From Hyphomonadaceae bacterium (GTDB lineage Bacteria > Pseudomonadota > Alphaproteobacteria > Caulobacterales > Aquidulcibacteraceae): a stretch of DNA of 40,919 nucleotides. The DNA lies in assembly GCA_022841905.1 (NCBI GenBank), contig JALHQO010000016.1:1-40919 (forward strand), written 5' to 3'. The position numbers were made by a program, and so were the translations under genes. The notes beneath the pieces were generated by a model. It made no database searches. It was not told the origin of the DNA and saw only the letters and a list, made by a program, of their open reading frames with translations. Below, in pieces: positions 38,550 through 40,919 of the stretch (the first letter of the stretch is position 1; every line of letters starts with the position of its first letter).

Positions 38550-39772
38550 GCGCGAGCCGGCTGGCCGAGCGCGTCGCGCGCGAGAGCTATGGGCGTTTGC
38601 TCGCTCTGCTCGCCGCGCGCACGCGCGATGTCGCAGCGGCTGAAGATGCATTGGCGGAAGCATTCGCCGCCGCACTGACCGCGTGGCCGCGGGCCGGCGC
38701 GCCTGACAATCCCGAAGCATGGCTGTTCGCGGCGGCGAAGCGCAAACTCATCGACGCCGCGCGCCGCGCGCAAACGGCCGTTCAAAGCGAAGCCGAAATC
38801 GTGCGCGGCATGGAGGAAATCGAAGAAGAGATGGCCGCGCGCGACATCCCCGACCGGCGTTTGGGCCTCATGTTCGCCTGTGCGCATCCGGGGATCGAGG
38901 AAAGTTTGCGCACGCCGCTCATGCTGCAGGCCGTGCTCGGCTTTTCGGCCGAGCGGATTGCGGCGGCGTTTCTGGTTGAGCCGAAGGCGATGGGCCAGCG
39001 GCTCGTGCGTGCGAAGAAGAAGATCAAGGAAGCCGGCGTCGGTTTCGATGTGCCGGGGCCAGAGGCGTGGCCGGCGCGGATGAGCGCCGTGCTTGATGCG
39101 GTCTATGCAGCCTTCGCCTCGGGCTGGAGCGATCCGATGGGCGGCGATCCCGAACGAAGCGGCTTGACCGAGGAAGCAATCTGGCTCGGCCGCGTATTGG
39201 CTTCACAAGCGCCGCAATCGGCAGAGGGGCTCGGGCTGCTGGCGCTGATGCTGCATCTCGATGCGCGTCGCCCTGCGCGGCGCGATGCGGATGGCCGCTT
39301 CGTGCCGTTGGACCAGCAAGACGTAGCGCTGTGGCGCCGTGAACTGATCGAAGAGGCGGAGGAGACGCTGCGTCGCGCCAGCCAGCTTGGTGAACCGGGG
39401 CGCTATCAGCTGGAGGCCGCGATCCAGTCGGCGCATGCTTCACGCGCTTGGCGCGGCAGTCCCGATTGGGACGCGATCGTGCTGCTCTACCAAGCGCTGA
39501 CCGAGTTGACCGGCTCGCCGGTGGCGCTTCTGAACGCCGCTGCCGCGATTGCGCAGCGGGGCGGCGCCGAAGATGGCTATGAGGCTGCCGAGGCCGCGAG
39601 TGCACGCTTTCCGGTCTTGCGCGATTATCAGCCCTATTGGGCGCTGCTCGCCGATCTCTGCGCCAAGCTCGGCCGTAAGGAAGCGGCGCGGGTAGCGTAC
39701 GACGAGGCGATGGCGCGCGAGCAGGACGGGGCGGTGGTCGCGTTTCTCAAGGCGCGGAGGGATGCGCTCTGA
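38546..39772 (+). CDS. ECF42-family RNA polymerase sigma factor with C-terminal helical extension
   Basis: A 408-residue protein. Residues 1-90 look like sigma region 2 (YGRLLALLAARTRDVAAAEDALAEAFAAAL, then PEAWLFAAAKRKLIDAARR), and about 120-170 is region 4 (FSAERIAAAFLVEPKAMGQRLVRAKKKI). The remaining 230 residues form the DUF6596/TPR-like domain typical of ECF42, which lacks an anti-sigma factor and is thought to be controlled by this extension. It starts at GTG 38546 inside the YCII stop; a longer open frame exists but lies within the YCII gene. It probably transcribes both YCII genes through TGTCGA/CGTC promoters. Confidence 0.92.
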   Translation: MSASRLAERVARESYGRLLALLAARTRDVAAAEDALAEAFAAALTAWPRAGAPDNPEAWLFAAAKRKLIDAARRAQTAVQSEAEIVRGMEEIEEEMAARDIPDRRLGLMFACAHPGIEESLRTPLMLQAVLGFSAERIAAAFLVEPKAMGQRLVRAKKKIKEAGVGFDVPGPEAWPARMSAVLDAVYAAFASGWSDPMGGDPERSGLTEEAIWLGRVLASQAPQSAEGLGLLALMLHLDARRPARRDADGRFVPLDQQDVALWRRELIEEAEETLRRASQLGEPGRYQLEAAIQSAHASRAWRGSPDWDAIVLLYQALTELTGSPVALLNAAAAIAQRGGAEDGYEAAEAASARFPVLRDYQPYWALLADLCAKLGRKEAARVAYDEAMAREQDGAVVAFLKARRDAL

Positions 39773-39773
39773 A

Positions 39774-39800
39774 TGTCGAAAGTGCGCAAGGCTGAACGTC
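39774..39800 (+). promoter_or_regulatory. ECF42-type promoter upstream of second YCII gene
   Basis: TGTCGA (39774-39779), a 17-bp spacer and CGTC (39797-39800) repeat the element found before the first YCII gene with identical spacing. It begins just after the sigma-factor stop codon and lies about 40 bases from the second YCII start. Confidence 0.7.
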
Positions 39801-39841
39801 TACGCCACGCCGGTCGCGTCTGAACCGGGATGGAGCACGAC

Positions 39842-40195
39842 ATGAAGTACGCAGTTCTGGTCTATGAAACCAATGACGACTTCGCCGCCCGCGAAGACGC
39901 GCGCGCCAAGGATTACTGGGATGGGCACGGCGCCTATTTCGGCGCGTTGCAGGCGGCCGGCGTATTCACCGGCGGCGCGGGCCTCACACCGCCACGTGCA
40001 GCGACGACCGTGCGCGTGCGCGGCGGCGCGCGGCAGGTGACCGACGGTCCGTACGCCGACATCAAGGAGCAGCTCGGCGGCTTCTATTTGATTGATGTCG
40101 AAAATCTCGACGCCGCCTTGGCCTGGGCCGAGAAATGCCCGGGCGCGCGCACCGGCTCGATCGAAGTGCGCCCGCTAATCGAGATGAACCAGTAG
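39842..40195 (+). CDS. YCII-related/DGPF-domain protein (ECF42 partner 2)
   Basis: A 117-residue paralogue of the first YCII protein, with MKYAVLVYETNDDF and VTDGPYADIKEQLGGFYLID (DGPY variant of the signature). I chose ATG 39842, preceded by GGAG and aligning with the first copy; an ATG four codons earlier is less likely. It has its own ECF42-type promoter in addition to possible read-through from the sigma gene. A 12-bp hairpin follows at 40204-40232. Its function is unknown, as for the family. Confidence 0.9.
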   Translation: MKYAVLVYETNDDFAAREDARAKDYWDGHGAYFGALQAAGVFTGGAGLTPPRAATTVRVRGGARQVTDGPYADIKEQLGGFYLIDVENLDAALAWAEKCPGARTGSIEVRPLIEMNQ

Positions 40196-40203
40196 CGCGG
40201 CAT

Positions 40204-40232
40204 GCCGCCAGTTCGCGCCACGAACTGGCGGC
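40204..40232. terminator. stem-loop between converging YCII gene and 198-aa gene
   Basis: GCCGCCAGTTCG and CGAACTGGCGGC form a perfect 12-bp stem with the loop CGCCA, in the 56-bp gap between converging genes. No U-tract is present, so termination strength is uncertain. Confidence 0.6.
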
Positions 40233-40251
40233 GCATGCGCGTAGCGACGCG

Positions 40252-40848
40252 CTAGAGCGCGGCGTCGTTCTTGTATTGCAGACGCACAGACGGGATGAGA
40301 CCCATTTCGATCTCAATGTGCGAGAAGCCGAAGCCGGCGACCTTGATTTGCTTATGAATCTCGCCAGCCTTCAACAGCGCCCCCAACAGCATCTGGCCGA
40401 GCTTGTTGTCCTTCAGCATTTCGCGCGCGGCGCCGACATTTTCTTCGCTCTGCGCAGCGTGGCGGAAGTGCGGGATGAGCTTGGGCGTAACGCCGATCTC
40501 CACTTCGAACTCAGTCAGCTCATAGCCAGCTGACTTCAGCGCCGGCAGCGCCTGTTGAAACGAGGTGATCAGCTGCTGCACCTTCTCGGCGCTGACCGCT
40601 TGCAGTTCAGCGAGCTTATCGGTGTTGAAGAAAGACACAGCTTTGCCTTGCGCCGGCGCCGGCAGCGCGCTTTCCGGATCGGCGGCGATGAGCGCTTGCT
40701 CGGCGGGCGACACTTCTTCGCTGACAGGCGGTGTTGGCGTTGTAGCGGCGCGCGCTTGTTCTGAAAGCGCGGTGGCCGCTTCGGACGCTTTGGCGGCGGC
40801 GGCGTTGGCGGCGCTTGCGGCTTTGTCGACCAGGCCTTTGAAGTCCAT
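40252..40848 (-). CDS. hypothetical protein with Ala-rich N-terminus, 198 aa
   Basis: I do not recognise the family. The first 50 residues are an alanine-rich helical stretch (AASAANAAAAKASEAATAL), perhaps an amphipathic or coiled-coil segment. A proline-rich linker follows. The C-terminal 120 residues look like a folded domain: VQQLITSFQQALPALKSAGYELTEFEVEIGV, then ending IEIEMGLIPSVRLQYK. There is no signal peptide. The ATG follows GGAGGAGCAC at good spacing, and that ribosome site begins at the stop codon of the upstream gene, so the two form an operon. Confidence 0.7.
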   Translation of the reverse strand: MDFKGLVDKAASAANAAAAKASEAATALSEQARAATTPTPPVSEEVSPAEQALIAADPESALPAPAQGKAVSFFNTDKLAELQAVSAEKVQQLITSFQQALPALKSAGYELTEFEVEIGVTPKLIPHFRHAAQSEENVGAAREMLKDNKLGQMLLGALLKAGEIHKQIKVAGFGFSHIEIEMGLIPSVRLQYKNDAAL

Positions 40849-40857
40849 GTGCTCCTC

Positions 40858-40919
40858 CTAGTCGCGATAGGCGCGTGCAAGTTCACGCCGTGCAGCGTCG
40901 AGTTGGCGGCGGAAGCTGG
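40858..40919 (-). CDS. C-terminal end of a minus-strand gene cut by the window edge
   Basis: An open frame enters from the right edge and ends at TAG (40858-40860), 9 bp before the 198-aa gene. Only about 19 residues are visible, ending FRRQLDAARRELARAYRD, which looks helical and charged. Adjacency and the ribosome site overlapping its stop suggest an operon with the downstream gene. No identity can be given. Confidence 0.5.
   Translation of the reverse strand, partial: SFRRQLDAARRELARAYRD

Noticed and set aside
39773-39823. A 16-codon open frame between the sigma factor and the second YCII gene
   Set aside because: It lies within the ECF42-type promoter and leader, has no ribosome site and is too short to support.
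1-40919. tRNA, rRNA, CRISPR array, insertion sequence or prophage
   Set aside because: I looked for T-loop GTTCGA contexts, regularly spaced repeats and transposase or integrase motifs on both strands and found none that hold up.

Overview
The window looks like a chromosomal stretch of a GC-rich alphaproteobacterium, most likely near the Caulobacterales (Caulobacteraceae/Hyphomonadaceae). The grounds are indirect. Coding is dense on both strands with many 4-nt start/stop overlaps. The KdsA is of the metal-dependent type. A glmS-gnnA-gnnB operon fits the diaminoglucose lipid A known from Caulobacter. Several upstream regions resemble the Caulobacter housekeeping promoter (TTGACGS / GCTANAWC), and one matches the alphaproteobacterial RpoH promoter. 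No rRNA, tRNA, CRISPR array, insertion sequence or prophage gene was seen, and genus cannot be named from this sequence alone.

The first half (about 0.4-28 kb) is rich in sugar-nucleotide and envelope-sugar genes: glmS, gnnA and gnnB on the minus strand, glmM divergent from them, pgi, galE, ugd, a phosphomanno/phosphoglucomutase, gpmA, kdsA, kdsD and two family-4 glycosyltransferases. Together they route fructose-6-P, glucose-6-P and ribulose-5-P/PEP towards UDP-GlcNAc (and probably UDP-GlcNAc3N), UDP-Gal, UDP-GlcA and Kdo-8-P. glmU, galU, kdsB, kdsC and the lpx genes are not in the window. Between them lie an FAD oxidoreductase of the L-2-hydroxyglutarate oxidase type, an isolated divinyl-chlorophyllide 8-vinyl reductase homologue (bciA), a PsiE-family gene split over three frames, a shortened KdpD-like/KdpE-like two-component pair without kdpFABC, a stand-alone RibD-type deaminase, and a carotenoid oxygenase-thiolase operon.

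The second half (about 28-41 kb) holds an exported M20 amidohydrolase, a cold-shock protein, an extended glutathione-S-transferase-like protein, a class III adenylate cyclase with TolB-like and TPR regions, a small heat-shock protein with a good RpoH promoter, a methyltransferase-like lipoprotein, an SCP2 protein, an alpha/beta hydrolase, an extended SDR, and a complete ECF42-type sigma module: YCII/DGPF gene, sigma factor, second YCII/DGPF gene. Each YCII gene is preceded by a TGTCGA-N17-CGTC promoter.

Genes are cut at both edges: the C-terminus of an FG-GAP/VCBS-repeat protein on the left and the last residues of a minus-strand gene on the right. No gene-free stretch exceeds 300 bases. The longest gap (29833-30050) is filled mostly by a palindromic intergenic element. 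The observations most worth following are the ECF42 promoters, the split psiE with a slippery-type heptamer at the first frame change, the orphan bciA and the glmS-gnnA-gnnB operon.
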